Part shown: positions 10,358 through 18,799 of the stretch, piece by piece
How positions within the stretch are numbered: the stretch's first letter is position 1
Layout of the letters: the number at the start of each line of letters is the position of its first letter
DNA from: Ilumatobacter fluminis
GTDB taxonomy: Bacteria > Actinomycetota > Acidimicrobiia > Acidimicrobiales > Ilumatobacteraceae
Length of the DNA: 64,000 nt
Assembly: GCF_004364865.1 (NCBI RefSeq)
Contig: NZ_SOAU01000001.1
Location: 2,946,001 to 3,010,000 of the forward strand
Direction: 5' to 3'
Position numbers and translations under genes: made by a program
The notes under the pieces: model-generated
The model's database searches: none
Told to the model about the DNA's origin: nothing
What the model saw: only the letters and a program-made list of their open reading frames with translations

Positions 10358-12079
10358 TCAGCGGTGGACGAGGGCGACGGCGTCGAGTGGGACGACGGCC
10401 TCGCCGTCGCGCACGACGACCGCGGGGTCGGAGGCGGCGATCAGTCGTCCGCTGGTCGGGAACCGGTGGGTGCCGGTGCCGAGGTTGACCAGCACGTCGA
10501 TGTCGCCGCGCCGGACGGTCAGCGTTCGGCTGTCGGCGTCGACCTCGACGTCGATCCGGTCGAGGCGCGGGTCGGACAGACACGGGAACGCCCGACGCAG
10601 CCCGATCAGTTCGCGGTACCAGTCGGACATCGACCGATGGATGTCGTCGTCGAACTCCGACCAGTCGAGCTTCGACCGCTCGAACGTCGAACGGTCCTGC
10701 GGGTCGGGCACGTCGGCCGGATCCCACCCGAAGTACGAGAACTCGTTCCGACGCCCCTCGCTGACCGCCCGACCGAGTTCGGGATCGTCGTGGTCGGTGA
10801 AGTACTGGAACGGCGTCGTCGTTCCCCACTCCTCGCCTTGGAAGAGCATCGGCGTGAAGGGCGAGGTGAGCAGGAGCGCCGCAGCGATGCGGAGCCGGCC
10901 GTCCGACATGTTGCGGCTCGGTCGATCGCCGACCGCCCGGTTCCCGACCTGGTCGTGGTTCTGGGTGCACACCACGAACTGTGAACCGCTCAGTCCGGTC
11001 GGCGGGCGGCCGTGGTGACGGCCGCGATGCTCCGACCAGATGCCGTCGTACACCCAGGCCTGACGCAACGCCTTGGCGAGGTGTTCGAGCGTGCCGAAAT
11101 CGGCGTAGTAGCCGCTCGTGTCGCCCGTGAGCACCGAACGGAGGGCGTGATGCCATTCATCGGCCCACGAGGCGTCGAGTTCGAACCCGCCGGCGTCGTG
11201 CGATCGGACGAACCGCGGGTCGTTCAGGTCGCTCTCGGCGACGAGGAACAGGGGTCGGCGGACGTGACTCGACAGTGCTGCGACCTCGTCGGCGAGTTGC
11301 TCGAGCAGGTGCACCGCCGAGTCGTCGACGAGCGCGTGCACGGCGTCGAGACGCAGTCCGTCGACGTGATAGTCGCGAAGCCACATGAGCGCGTTGTCGA
11401 CGACGAAGCGACGGACCTCGTCGCTGCCAGGTCCGTCGAGGTTGACGGCGGGCCCCCAGTTGGTGTGGTGGCGCTCGGAGAAGTACGGCCCGAACCGACC
11501 GAGGTAGTTCCCCGACGGGCCGAGGTGGTTGTAGACCACGTCGAGCACCACGCCGATGCCGTGATCGTGGCATGCGTCGACGAACCGTTTCATCGCATCG
11601 GGCCCGCCGTATGCGGCGTGTGGAGCGAACAAGCCGACCCCGTCGTATCCCCAGCCCCGTTCACCGGGGAACGACGCGACCGGCATCACCTCGACGGCGT
11701 CGGCGCCGAGGCCCCGGAGGTACGGCAGCATCGCGATCGCGTCGTCGAAGGTGCCGCCGGGCGTGAACGTGCCGACGTGGAGCTCGTACAGCACGGCGCC
11801 GGCGAGCGGGACACCCCGCCAGTCGTGGTCGGTCCACGCAAACGCCGTGTTGTCGACCCACTCGGACGCTGCGTGCACACCGTCGGGCTGGGAGGGCGAC
11901 CGCGGGTCGGGCAGTGGATCGCTCCCGTCGACCGAGAACCCGTAGCGAGCGCCCGATTCGGGGACGATCTCGTCGGTCGTCCACCAGCCGCCCCCATCGA
12001 CGGCGAGGTCGAACCTCCGCCCGTCGACCTCGAGGCCCACCGCTGCGGCCGACGGTGCCCACACCTCGTACCGCAACAT
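10358..12079 (-). CDS. treZ: Malto-oligosyltrehalose trehalohydrolase TreZ
   Basis: GH13 enzyme (573 aa) that releases trehalose from maltooligosyl-trehalose made by TreY. A CBM48-like N-terminal domain (YEVWAPSAAAVGLEVDG) precedes the barrel. The four GH13 regions are VVLDVVYNHLGPSGNY, VDGLRLDAVHAL, FLVAESDLNDP and CTQNHDQVGNR. ELHVGTFTPGGTFDDAIAML is characteristic of TreZ/GlgX relatives. The ATG at 12079 shares one base with the treY stop (TGATG), so translation is coupled. No treX debranching enzyme is adjacent. Confidence 0.95.
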   Translation of the reverse strand: MLRYEVWAPSAAAVGLEVDGRRFDLAVDGGGWWTTDEIVPESGARYGFSVDGSDPLPDPRSPSQPDGVHAASEWVDNTAFAWTDHDWRGVPLAGAVLYELHVGTFTPGGTFDDAIAMLPYLRGLGADAVEVMPVASFPGERGWGYDGVGLFAPHAAYGGPDAMKRFVDACHDHGIGVVLDVVYNHLGPSGNYLGRFGPYFSERHHTNWGPAVNLDGPGSDEVRRFVVDNALMWLRDYHVDGLRLDAVHALVDDSAVHLLEQLADEVAALSSHVRRPLFLVAESDLNDPRFVRSHDAGGFELDASWADEWHHALRSVLTGDTSGYYADFGTLEHLAKALRQAWVYDGIWSEHRGRHHGRPPTGLSGSQFVVCTQNHDQVGNRAVGDRPSRNMSDGRLRIAAALLLTSPFTPMLFQGEEWGTTTPFQYFTDHDDPELGRAVSEGRRNEFSYFGWDPADVPDPQDRSTFERSKLDWSEFDDDIHRSMSDWYRELIGLRRAFPCLSDPRLDRIDVEVDADSRTLTVRRGDIDVLVNLGTGTHRFPTSGRLIAASDPAVVVRDGEAVVPLDAVALVHR

Positions 12080-14697
12080 CAGCGGGCACCCCGGGTGAGG
12101 ACGGAGACGGGAAAGTCGGCGAAGAGTTCGTCGAGTCGGATGCTGCCGCCGTCGAATCGTCGGCCCGACAGTGCGTCGGTCCAGTCGCCGGGCGGCGTCT
12201 CGACCGTCGTGCCCGACCAGTCGTCGCCGCCCAGCGTCGGGACGACGACCGACAGGTCGGGGCGGGCGAAGGCGACCACCTGGCCCGAACGAGCGCCATC
12301 GACCGCGAGCGGTTCGTAGTCGGACCCGGTGAAGGAGTGCGTCCGTTCGCGGCGGAGGCGGAGTAGGTGGCGGGTCATCCAGAACTTCGGGTCGCCACGG
12401 TCGCTGCGGGCAAGCACGTCGGCGGCCGATGCTGCGGCGGACTCGGCGGCGACGAGACGCCTGAGGTCGACATCGACCGGACGCCGGTTGTCCGGATCGA
12501 CGAGGCTCAGGTCCCACAGCTCGGATCCCTGGTACGTATCGGGCACGCCGGGTGCCGTCAGCAACAGCGCAGTCTGGGCGAGCGAGTTGCGGCGGCCACG
12601 CCCGACGACGTCGTTCTCCCGGAGGAACCGCTCGATCTCGGTGGCGATCCGATCGTCGCCGACGACCGCCCGCGTGAACGCGGCGATCGCCAGGTCGTAC
12701 TCGGGGTCGGGGTCGACCCACGAGGTGTGCACCTTCGCTTCACGAGTCGCCTTGTCCATGAAGGCCACGGCGCGTTCGGCGTCGATCGGCCAGGCGCCGA
12801 CGAGCGTCTGGAAGAGCAGGTACTCGGCGTTCAGATCGTCGAACGACCGATGCGGCGTCGCCAGTTCTGCCAACCGCTCCACCGTGGCCGACCATTCGCT
12901 CGGAACCTCCGACAGCACGTTGAGCCGTGCCCGTACGTCGGCGCTGCGTTTCGTGTCGTGCGTCGACAGGGTGTTCATGGCGTTCGGCCAGGCACTCGCC
13001 GACGCAGCCGTCAGCCGATGGAACTCGTCGACGGATCGCCCGAACCTCGACGGGTCGCCGCCGACCTCGTTCAGCGAGATCAGCCGGTGGTAGCGGTAGA
13101 ACGCCGTGTCCTCGACGCCTTTGGCCATGACCGGGGCGGTCAACTGCTGCACCCTCGCCGCGAACTCGCCACCGTCGGACTCGTCGCCGACGGCGAGACG
13201 CCCGATCAGGTCGACGAGTTCGGCGTCGATGTCGGGGCGCGCCGACCGGGTCGCGCCGACGGCCGCTCCGATGACGTCGCGGTCGGCGGCGCTCGTCGGC
13301 CTGCCGCCGGCGACGTACGTTCGGTACACCGGGAAGTGGGCCACGTACTCCCGCAACGCGTCGCGCAGTTCCCGGCGTGTGTGGTCGCTGTGACGTCGCC
13401 GAGACGCGCAGGCGTCGGCGAGGAGATCGGTGACGCGCTCGACCTCGGTCACCAACTCGTCGCGCATGATCTGGTGCTTGGCCGCGTGCACGATCTCGTG
13501 GTAGTCGGTCGACTCCCCGGTGAAGTCGGCGTAGCAGTCCGACATCGCGGCCTCGTTGCCCGAGTCGACGAACAGGTCGTTGACCCGGATCAGGAAGTCG
13601 TAGCCCGAGGTGCCGGCCGATCGCCACGACGGCAGGTTCTCGTGGCCTTCGAGGATCTTCTCGACCACCACGTAGGTGTCGTCGGTCGCGTCGGCCAGCC
13701 GGTCGAGGTACTGCTCCGGGTCGCGCAACCCGTCGACATGATCGACCCGGAGCCCGTCAACGACCCCGTCGGCGACGAGCCGGAGGATGAGTTCGTGGGT
13801 GGTCTCGAGCACCGCAGGGTCTTCGACCCGGACGCCGATCAAGGAGTCGATGTTGAAGAATCGTCGATAGTCGAGCTCGTCGCTGGCGGTCCGCCAGCGC
13901 GCCAACCGGTAGTTCTGCCGTGTCAGCAGCGCGTCGAGCCGGTCGTTCTCCCCGTTGACCGTCCGGAGCTCCTCGTCGACGGCGGCAGCGATCGACGGGT
14001 CCTCGTCGAACAGCTCGATGAGATCGGCGACGAGGCGCTCGACGAGATCGTGGCGCGCCCGGGCCGCCTCGGCCTCGCTGACCCGTGGCATCGGCAGGGC
14101 GCCGAACGACTCGGCGAGGTCGGCCAGGGCCGACGAACCGGCCCGGTCGGCTGCGCCGGCGAGCACCGACTCGTACGTTCGTGGTGCCAGCGGGAACCGG
14201 TGGTCGTAGTAGCGGACGACGAAGCGGGCGCCGAGGCGCTCGATCGACAGCTCCCCGCTCTCGAGGACCCGGCCATAGTGGTCGCCGAGCACCGGGACGA
14301 GCACCGGATCGGTCACGCCGTCGGGCCGTTCGTGCCAGCCGATGTCGAACACGGGGGCGAAGCGACTCGCTGCACCGTTCGCGAGGACGTCCCACCACCA
14401 GGGGTTCGTCGCGTCCGTCACCATGTGGTTCGGCACGATGTCGAGGATCTGTCCGAGTCCGTGGTCGGCCAAGGCGGCGACGAGGGTGTCGTGTGCATCG
14501 AATCCGCCGAGCTCGGCGTTCACCCGGTGCGGATCGGCGACGTCGTATCCGTGCGTGCTCCCCGGCGCTGCCTGGAGGTACGGCGAGCAGTACAGATGCG
14601 TCACCCCGAGGTCGGCCAGATAGTCCGCGATGGCGGCAGCATCGCCGAAACCGAAACCGGGGTGCAGCTGCACCCGATACGTCGACGCACCGTCCAC
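12079..14697 (-). CDS. treY: Malto-oligosyltrehalose synthase TreY
   Basis: GH13 transglycosylase (about 872 aa) that converts the reducing end of alpha-1,4-glucan into an alpha,alpha-1,1 linkage. Motifs include DLGVTHLYCSPYLQAAPGS, ILDIVPNHMV, VDGLRVDHVDGLRDP, VVVEKILEGHE and NTLSTHDTKRS, all diagnostic of TreY. The GTG at 14697 gives MDGASTYRVQLHPGF, the normal family start. An ATG at 14724 would add nine residues. Neither has a clear ribosome site. It forms an operon with treZ. Confidence 0.94.
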   Translation of the reverse strand: MDGASTYRVQLHPGFGFGDAAAIADYLADLGVTHLYCSPYLQAAPGSTHGYDVADPHRVNAELGGFDAHDTLVAALADHGLGQILDIVPNHMVTDATNPWWWDVLANGAASRFAPVFDIGWHERPDGVTDPVLVPVLGDHYGRVLESGELSIERLGARFVVRYYDHRFPLAPRTYESVLAGAADRAGSSALADLAESFGALPMPRVSEAEAARARHDLVERLVADLIELFDEDPSIAAAVDEELRTVNGENDRLDALLTRQNYRLARWRTASDELDYRRFFNIDSLIGVRVEDPAVLETTHELILRLVADGVVDGLRVDHVDGLRDPEQYLDRLADATDDTYVVVEKILEGHENLPSWRSAGTSGYDFLIRVNDLFVDSGNEAAMSDCYADFTGESTDYHEIVHAAKHQIMRDELVTEVERVTDLLADACASRRRHSDHTRRELRDALREYVAHFPVYRTYVAGGRPTSAADRDVIGAAVGATRSARPDIDAELVDLIGRLAVGDESDGGEFAARVQQLTAPVMAKGVEDTAFYRYHRLISLNEVGGDPSRFGRSVDEFHRLTAASASAWPNAMNTLSTHDTKRSADVRARLNVLSEVPSEWSATVERLAELATPHRSFDDLNAEYLLFQTLVGAWPIDAERAVAFMDKATREAKVHTSWVDPDPEYDLAIAAFTRAVVGDDRIATEIERFLRENDVVGRGRRNSLAQTALLLTAPGVPDTYQGSELWDLSLVDPDNRRPVDVDLRRLVAAESAAASAADVLARSDRGDPKFWMTRHLLRLRRERTHSFTGSDYEPLAVDGARSGQVVAFARPDLSVVVPTLGGDDWSGTTVETPPGDWTDALSGRRFDGGSIRLDELFADFPVSVLTRGAR

Positions 14698-14804
14698 GCA
14701 GCCATCTTGCCCGATCCTGGCCACGGCGAAACAGCGAATCCGCTCGGCGCCACGATCCGCCCGACGTTCGGGACGCCCTTCGTCGGGTCGGTAGCGTCCG
14801 GGTC

Positions 14805-15704
14805 ATGGCCTCGATCGTCCGCACCGTACCACGCACCATCGGCTCACTCGGCGAGGTCGGACCGATCGCCTACGGGCAGTGGCGGGCCGACACCGACGAC
14901 ATCGACACCGCCCGCCGGCTGGTCGAGACGGCGCTCGATGCGGGCATGAACCTGATCGACACGGCTGACATCTACGGCTACGACGGCGAAGGCGGCTTCG
15001 GCACCGTCGAAGAGCTCCTCGGCAAAGTGCTCGCGTCGACCCCAGGTCTGCGTGATCGCATGGTGCTGGCGACCAAGGGCGGCATCACGCCGCCGACTCC
15101 GTACGACTCGTCGCCCGAGTGGATCACGGAGGCCTGCGAGGCGTCGTTGCGCCGACTCGGTGTCGACACGATCGACCTGTACCAGATCCACCGGCCCGAC
15201 ATGTACGCCCATCCCGCCGATGTGGCCGCCACGCTCACGACGCTTCGCGAACAGGGCAAGATCCGTGAGGTCGGCGTCTCCAACCACACCCCCGCCCAGA
15301 CCGCAGCGCTCCGCGCTCATCTCCCGTTCCCGTTGGCAGCGACGCAGCCCGAGTATTCGATCCTCCAACTCACCCCGATGCTCGACGGCACGTTCGACGA
15401 CGCCATGACCCACGACGTCGTCCCGCTCGTGTGGAGCCCACTCGCCGGTGGGCGACTGGCCACCGGCGACGGCGTCGAACCGGCCGTGCTCGACGTGTTG
15501 GATTCGATCGCGGAACGGGAAGGCGTCGACCGCTCCCACGTCGCCATCGCATTCGTGCTGGCCCATCCGTCGGCACCGATCGCGATCATCGGTACCCAAC
15601 GACCCGAACGCATCGTCGACACGAGCCGGGCGCTCGACGTCCGGCTCGATCGCGGCGACGTCTATGCACTCGTGCAGGCATCGATGGGCGAGCCATTGCC
15701 CTGA
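14805..15704 (+). CDS. Aldo/keto reductase
   Basis: A 299-aa NADP-dependent (alpha/beta)8 oxidoreductase. The catalytic tetrad is visible: Asp and Tyr in LIDTADIYGYDGEGGFG, Lys in LATKGGI, and His in YQIHRPDMYAHP. WSPLAGGRL and IIGTQRPERI make the cofactor pocket. The physiological substrate is unknown. TAGCGT at 14792-14797 is a -10 box 7 nt before the ATG, suggesting a leaderless mRNA. Confidence 0.9.
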   Translation: MASIVRTVPRTIGSLGEVGPIAYGQWRADTDDIDTARRLVETALDAGMNLIDTADIYGYDGEGGFGTVEELLGKVLASTPGLRDRMVLATKGGITPPTPYDSSPEWITEACEASLRRLGVDTIDLYQIHRPDMYAHPADVAATLTTLREQGKIREVGVSNHTPAQTAALRAHLPFPLAATQPEYSILQLTPMLDGTFDDAMTHDVVPLVWSPLAGGRLATGDGVEPAVLDVLDSIAEREGVDRSHVAIAFVLAHPSAPIAIIGTQRPERIVDTSRALDVRLDRGDVYALVQASMGEPLP

Positions 15705-15723
15705 CGCACGCGAGACTGACCGC

Positions 15724-16131
15724 ATGGCGACGATCAAGACCCAGCCGACCGGCGACGACGTCGAGACGTTCCTCGACTCGGTGCCCGGCGAGCGACGGCG
15801 CGCCGAGGGGCACGAAGTCCGGACGATGATGGAACGCATCACCGGCGCTCCGGCCGAGATGTGGGGGCCGTCGATCGTCGGGTTCGGCCGCCAGGAGTAC
15901 ACGAACACGACCGGCACCAACGACTGGTTCGTCGTCGGATTCTCGCCGCGCAAGGCGGCGATCACGATCTATGGCGTGTGGGACGGCTACGCCGCCGAGC
16001 CCGATCCGCGCTTCGACGATCTGGGGCCGCACACGACCGGCAAGGGCTGTCTCTACATCAAGCGCCTCGACGCCGTCGACGAGGCCGTCCTCGAATCGTT
16101 GGTCGAGAGCGCCTGGGCGGCAGCCGACTGA
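15724..16131 (+). CDS. DUF1801 (YdhG-like) domain protein
   Basis: A 135-aa protein with the DUF1801 fold: TGDDVETFLDSVPGERRRAE near the N-terminus, MWGPSIVGFG, WFVVGFSPRKAAITIYG in the middle and GKGCLYIKRLDAVDEAVLESL at the end. The family is common in bacteria and has no established activity. It follows the aldo/keto reductase by 19 bp and is probably co-transcribed. Confidence 0.85.
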   Translation: MATIKTQPTGDDVETFLDSVPGERRRAEGHEVRTMMERITGAPAEMWGPSIVGFGRQEYTNTTGTNDWFVVGFSPRKAAITIYGVWDGYAAEPDPRFDDLGPHTTGKGCLYIKRLDAVDEAVLESLVESAWAAAD

Positions 16132-16153
16132 GCGACCGCACGGCCCGCGCCGG

Positions 16154-17017
16154 TCAGACGTCGGCTTCGCGCTCCGCAGCCGCTGCGGCTTTCGCCGCCT
16201 TCATCGCCGCCTCGTCGGCGGCCCGCTCGGCGGCCGCCCATTTGATCCAGATGGCGGCAATCGTGATCCAGATGACGGGCATCGCGCCCACCTTCATGAT
16301 CGCACCGGCGAGCTGCTGGTCGTCGAGCGCATCGAGACCGACTCGGGGCGCGATCTCGTAGCTCGAGTAGAGCGGGCTCGACGAGAAGGTGAGGAACCCG
16401 GCCGGGATCAGCGCTGCGACACCGGCCGCCAGGAACAGATATCCGGAACGGCCGAGCGGCGACTGCACCCGGTGCTCGGGCAGCGATGAGATGACGGGGT
16501 ACCACAGCACCAGGCCGTTGATCATCCACAGCACGTCGAGCAGGAACGAGCCGAGCTGCGTGCCCCGCAGGGTGTCGACCGTCCAGGGCGAGTGCGTGGC
16601 GATCATCACGCCGTTGGCGATGATCACGGCGTGGACGGGCCGGGCGAGCCAGCCGACGAGGCGATACGACCGTGTGCGGGCCAGCACCTGACGAACCCAC
16701 CACTCGGGAGCCGCGAGCACGAACAGCGGCGCCGCGGCGAAGGTGTACAGCATGTACTGCGTCATGTGGACCGACGCGAGGTAGCCCGCTCCGAGCGCGC
16801 CGACGGGCCAGTCGGAGGCCAGCCACAGGAAGAACAGGCCGAGCCAGAACCAGACCCGTTGCCGAGTCGTCAGGTCGATGCTGCCGGTCGCCGCCTTGCG
16901 GCCGCGCAGCGCCCGCCATCGGATGATCGCGAGGGTCGCGACGACCACCCAGACACCGATGTACGGGCGCGGGGTCCACGACCACGGCTCGTACAGCTGT
17001 GAGCACCACCACCTCAT
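16154..17017 (-). CDS. ctaG: CtaG-family cytochrome c oxidase assembly membrane protein
   Basis: A 287-aa polytopic protein of the caa3-type CtaG family, proposed to help assemble the CuB centre of cytochrome oxidase. About seven hydrophobic segments are visible, with conserved His/Met residues in the membrane (VHMTQYMLYTFAAAPLFVL, MIATHSPW, MINGLVLWYPV). The C-terminus is an Ala/Lys/Glu-rich tail (AAMKAAKAAAAAEREADV). It lies at the end of the operon with cytochrome c, Sco1 and PCu(A)C, which supports a copper-delivery role. Confidence 0.9.
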   Translation of the reverse strand: MRWWCSQLYEPWSWTPRPYIGVWVVVATLAIIRWRALRGRKAATGSIDLTTRQRVWFWLGLFFLWLASDWPVGALGAGYLASVHMTQYMLYTFAAAPLFVLAAPEWWVRQVLARTRSYRLVGWLARPVHAVIIANGVMIATHSPWTVDTLRGTQLGSFLLDVLWMINGLVLWYPVISSLPEHRVQSPLGRSGYLFLAAGVAALIPAGFLTFSSSPLYSSYEIAPRVGLDALDDQQLAGAIMKVGAMPVIWITIAAIWIKWAAAERAADEAAMKAAKAAAAAEREADV

Positions 17018-17030
17018 GTCGTCATCTCCT

Positions 17031-17468
17031 TCACGAATCTTCCCACGCCAGCTCGTACAGCTGCGAAACGTCGGCGCTGACCTGGACCGGAGCGTGCTCG
17101 GCGAACCGCAGCGTGACCTCGACCTCGTCGCCCGGCTCGAGTTCGCGCACCACCTGTTCGAGCATGACGTGGTCGCCGAACGGTTCGAAGAGCACCTGGG
17201 TGTCGGCCGGGAGTTCGAACTCGTCGACCTCGATCATCGTCCCGTCGGCGCTGCCCGTGACGTGCAGGGAGGTGACGCCCGCAACGTCGGTGTCGACGCC
17301 GACGAGCCGGTCGTCGAGCGGCGACGTGACGCCGAAGTAGAGCGCCGCATCGGCGCCGATCGGTGTGGCGCCGATCCGTGGCTGCTCGACGACGAGTTCG
17401 TCGGCATCGTCGCCGCCGCACGCAGCGAGGACGAGTGCTGCGGCCAGCGCCACCATCGCTCGTCTCAC
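17031..17468 (-). CDS. PCu(A)C-type periplasmic copper chaperone, lipoprotein
   Basis: A 145-aa secreted copper carrier. The GTG at 17468 overlaps the sco1 stop (GTGA) and gives a lipoprotein signal, RRAMVALAAALVLAAC, with the lipid-modified Cys at about 18. The PCu(A)C copper site is recognisable: His in TSLHVTGSAD, Met in GTMIEVDEF, and His/Met in FGDHVMLEQV, close to the H-M-H-x-M arrangement. It would pass Cu(I) to Sco1 and the oxidase. Confidence 0.88.
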   Translation of the reverse strand: MRRAMVALAAALVLAACGGDDADELVVEQPRIGATPIGADAALYFGVTSPLDDRLVGVDTDVAGVTSLHVTGSADGTMIEVDEFELPADTQVLFEPFGDHVMLEQVVRELEPGDEVEVTLRFAEHAPVQVSADVSQLYELAWEDS

Positions 17469-18133
17469 TCCGTCACCAGCCGGGGCAGGTCGGCGAGCCA
17501 ATCGGACTGCCGCACGCCGAACGGGTAGACCCGACGGGCGACACCGTCGGCGTCGAACACGACGACCTGGGTCGCGTGACCGACGAGGTACTCGCCGTCG
17601 GCGTCGGCCGGTTCGACCACCGCCACCGGGACGCCGGCGGCGACCTGTGCGTCGCGCAGATCGTCGGCCGAGCCGGTCAGCCCGACGAAGTCGGGGTCGA
17701 ACCGGCCGAGGAAGGCGCCGAGATCGGCTGGGCTGTCGCGTTCGGGGTCGGTGGTCACGAAGACGACGTCGATCGACGCCCGCACGTCGGGAGCCAGCTG
17801 TTCGAAGGTGTGATCGAGGACCGCCATGTGGATCGGGCAGGCGTCGGGGCAGTTCAGGTAGCCGAAGTAGAGCAGCGTCACCCTCCCCTCCGATTCGGCT
17901 CGCAGGTCGTACGGCTCACCGTCGGTGTCGGTGAGGACGATGTCGGGCATCTCGACCGGCGTGCTCAGCTCGACCCAGTTCGGGGTGGGCTCGGACGACC
18001 GGGTGAAGCCGACCGCCAACCCGACCGCCAGCACGACGAAGGCGACGATCGCAATCGTGATCACACGGCGACGAGTGGTGCGGCGTTCGAGCTCGTCGTC
18101 GACCGTCGCGGGTGTGTCGATGACGTCGGTCAT
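17465..18133 (-). CDS. Sco1/SenC-family copper chaperone
   Basis: A 222-aa membrane-anchored thioredoxin-fold protein that assembles the CuA site. There is one N-terminal TM helix (VITIAIVAFVVLAVGLAVGF), the copper-binding CPDAC motif in YFGYLNCPDACPIHMA, and the distal His in LVGHATQVVVFD. The start overlaps the upstream cytochrome gene (ATGA) and the stop overlaps the PCu(A)C start (GTGA), so the four genes are tightly coupled. Confidence 0.93.
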   Translation of the reverse strand: MTDVIDTPATVDDELERRTTRRRVITIAIVAFVVLAVGLAVGFTRSSEPTPNWVELSTPVEMPDIVLTDTDGEPYDLRAESEGRVTLLYFGYLNCPDACPIHMAVLDHTFEQLAPDVRASIDVVFVTTDPERDSPADLGAFLGRFDPDFVGLTGSADDLRDAQVAAGVPVAVVEPADADGEYLVGHATQVVVFDADGVARRVYPFGVRQSDWLADLPRLVTE

Positions 18134-18531
18134 CCCAGCTCCTCCAGGTAGACGACGATATCGGCCAGTTCGTCGTCGGTGAGCTGGTCGGCACGGTACT
18201 CGGGCATGCGGATCCAGTCGCCGGTGCGCCGTTGCGCGTCGGGCGACCGCACCGAACGTTCGACGTAGAGCGCGTCGAACGTCGCGGTCGACCCGTCGTC
18301 GAGTTCGACCTCGGTGCCCCACGACCCGGTCCAGTCGGGGCCGATCGTGGCCTCCCGGTCGTCACCGCCGTGGCAACCCGCACAGCCGAGGTCGGTCGAC
18401 AGCTGTCTGCCACGCTCGCCGGGCGCGGAGAGCTCGGCCGCCGAATCGGATCCACACGCGACGAATGCCACGACAGCGGTCATGACGAGGCCGCCGACTA
18501 TCGGGAGTCGTCGATGGCGGGGGGAAGCCAC
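18130..18531 (-). CDS. Small c-type cytochrome, lipoprotein
   Basis: A 133-aa protein with one haem-attachment site, CAGCHGGDD, and a likely Met ligand in WIRMPEYRADQLTDDELADI, as in small mono-haem cytochromes. The GTG at 18531 gives a signal peptide ending in the lipobox VVAFVAC. CATACT lies 7 nt upstream and could be a -10 for a leaderless transcript. It is first in the copper/oxidase-assembly operon and probably donates electrons or acts in oxidase maturation. Confidence 0.85.
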   Translation of the reverse strand: MASPRHRRLPIVGGLVMTAVVAFVACGSDSAAELSAPGERGRQLSTDLGCAGCHGGDDREATIGPDWTGSWGTEVELDDGSTATFDALYVERSVRSPDAQRRTGDWIRMPEYRADQLTDDELADIVVYLEELG

Positions 18532-18612
18532 GTCTCTGAGTATGCCGACAGAACGGGGCCGAACGGCAGCGCCTCGAGCGGCTGCGGCGGCACGGCGGTT
18601 CGTGGCACGAGT

Positions 18613-18679
18613 GGGGCGAGACCCGTCACGCCAGCACGGGCTCCCGCCGAGGGCCGTGCGTCGGGCCGGGTCTCGCCCC
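18613..18679. other. Long structured hairpin between the bphP-like gene and the cytochrome operon
   Basis: GGGGCGAGACCCG (18613-18625) pairs perfectly with CGGGTCTCGCCCC (18667-18679). Inside, GCACGG pairs with CCGTGC, then CTC with GAG around a short loop. It lies within a 268-bp gap (18532-18799) holding no gene. There is no T-run on either side. It may be a terminator, a processed 3' end or a small RNA. I recognise no named family. Confidence 0.6.
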
Positions 18680-18799
18680 GCCCTCATGCGGACAGCACCC
18701 TATCACTCGACGAGTCAGGGTGCCTTGTCGCAGACGTTAAGTGGCCCTATCCAAGGTGGAGGACTGCTCGCGTACTCGCGTCGAGGTCTCGGCCGCACG

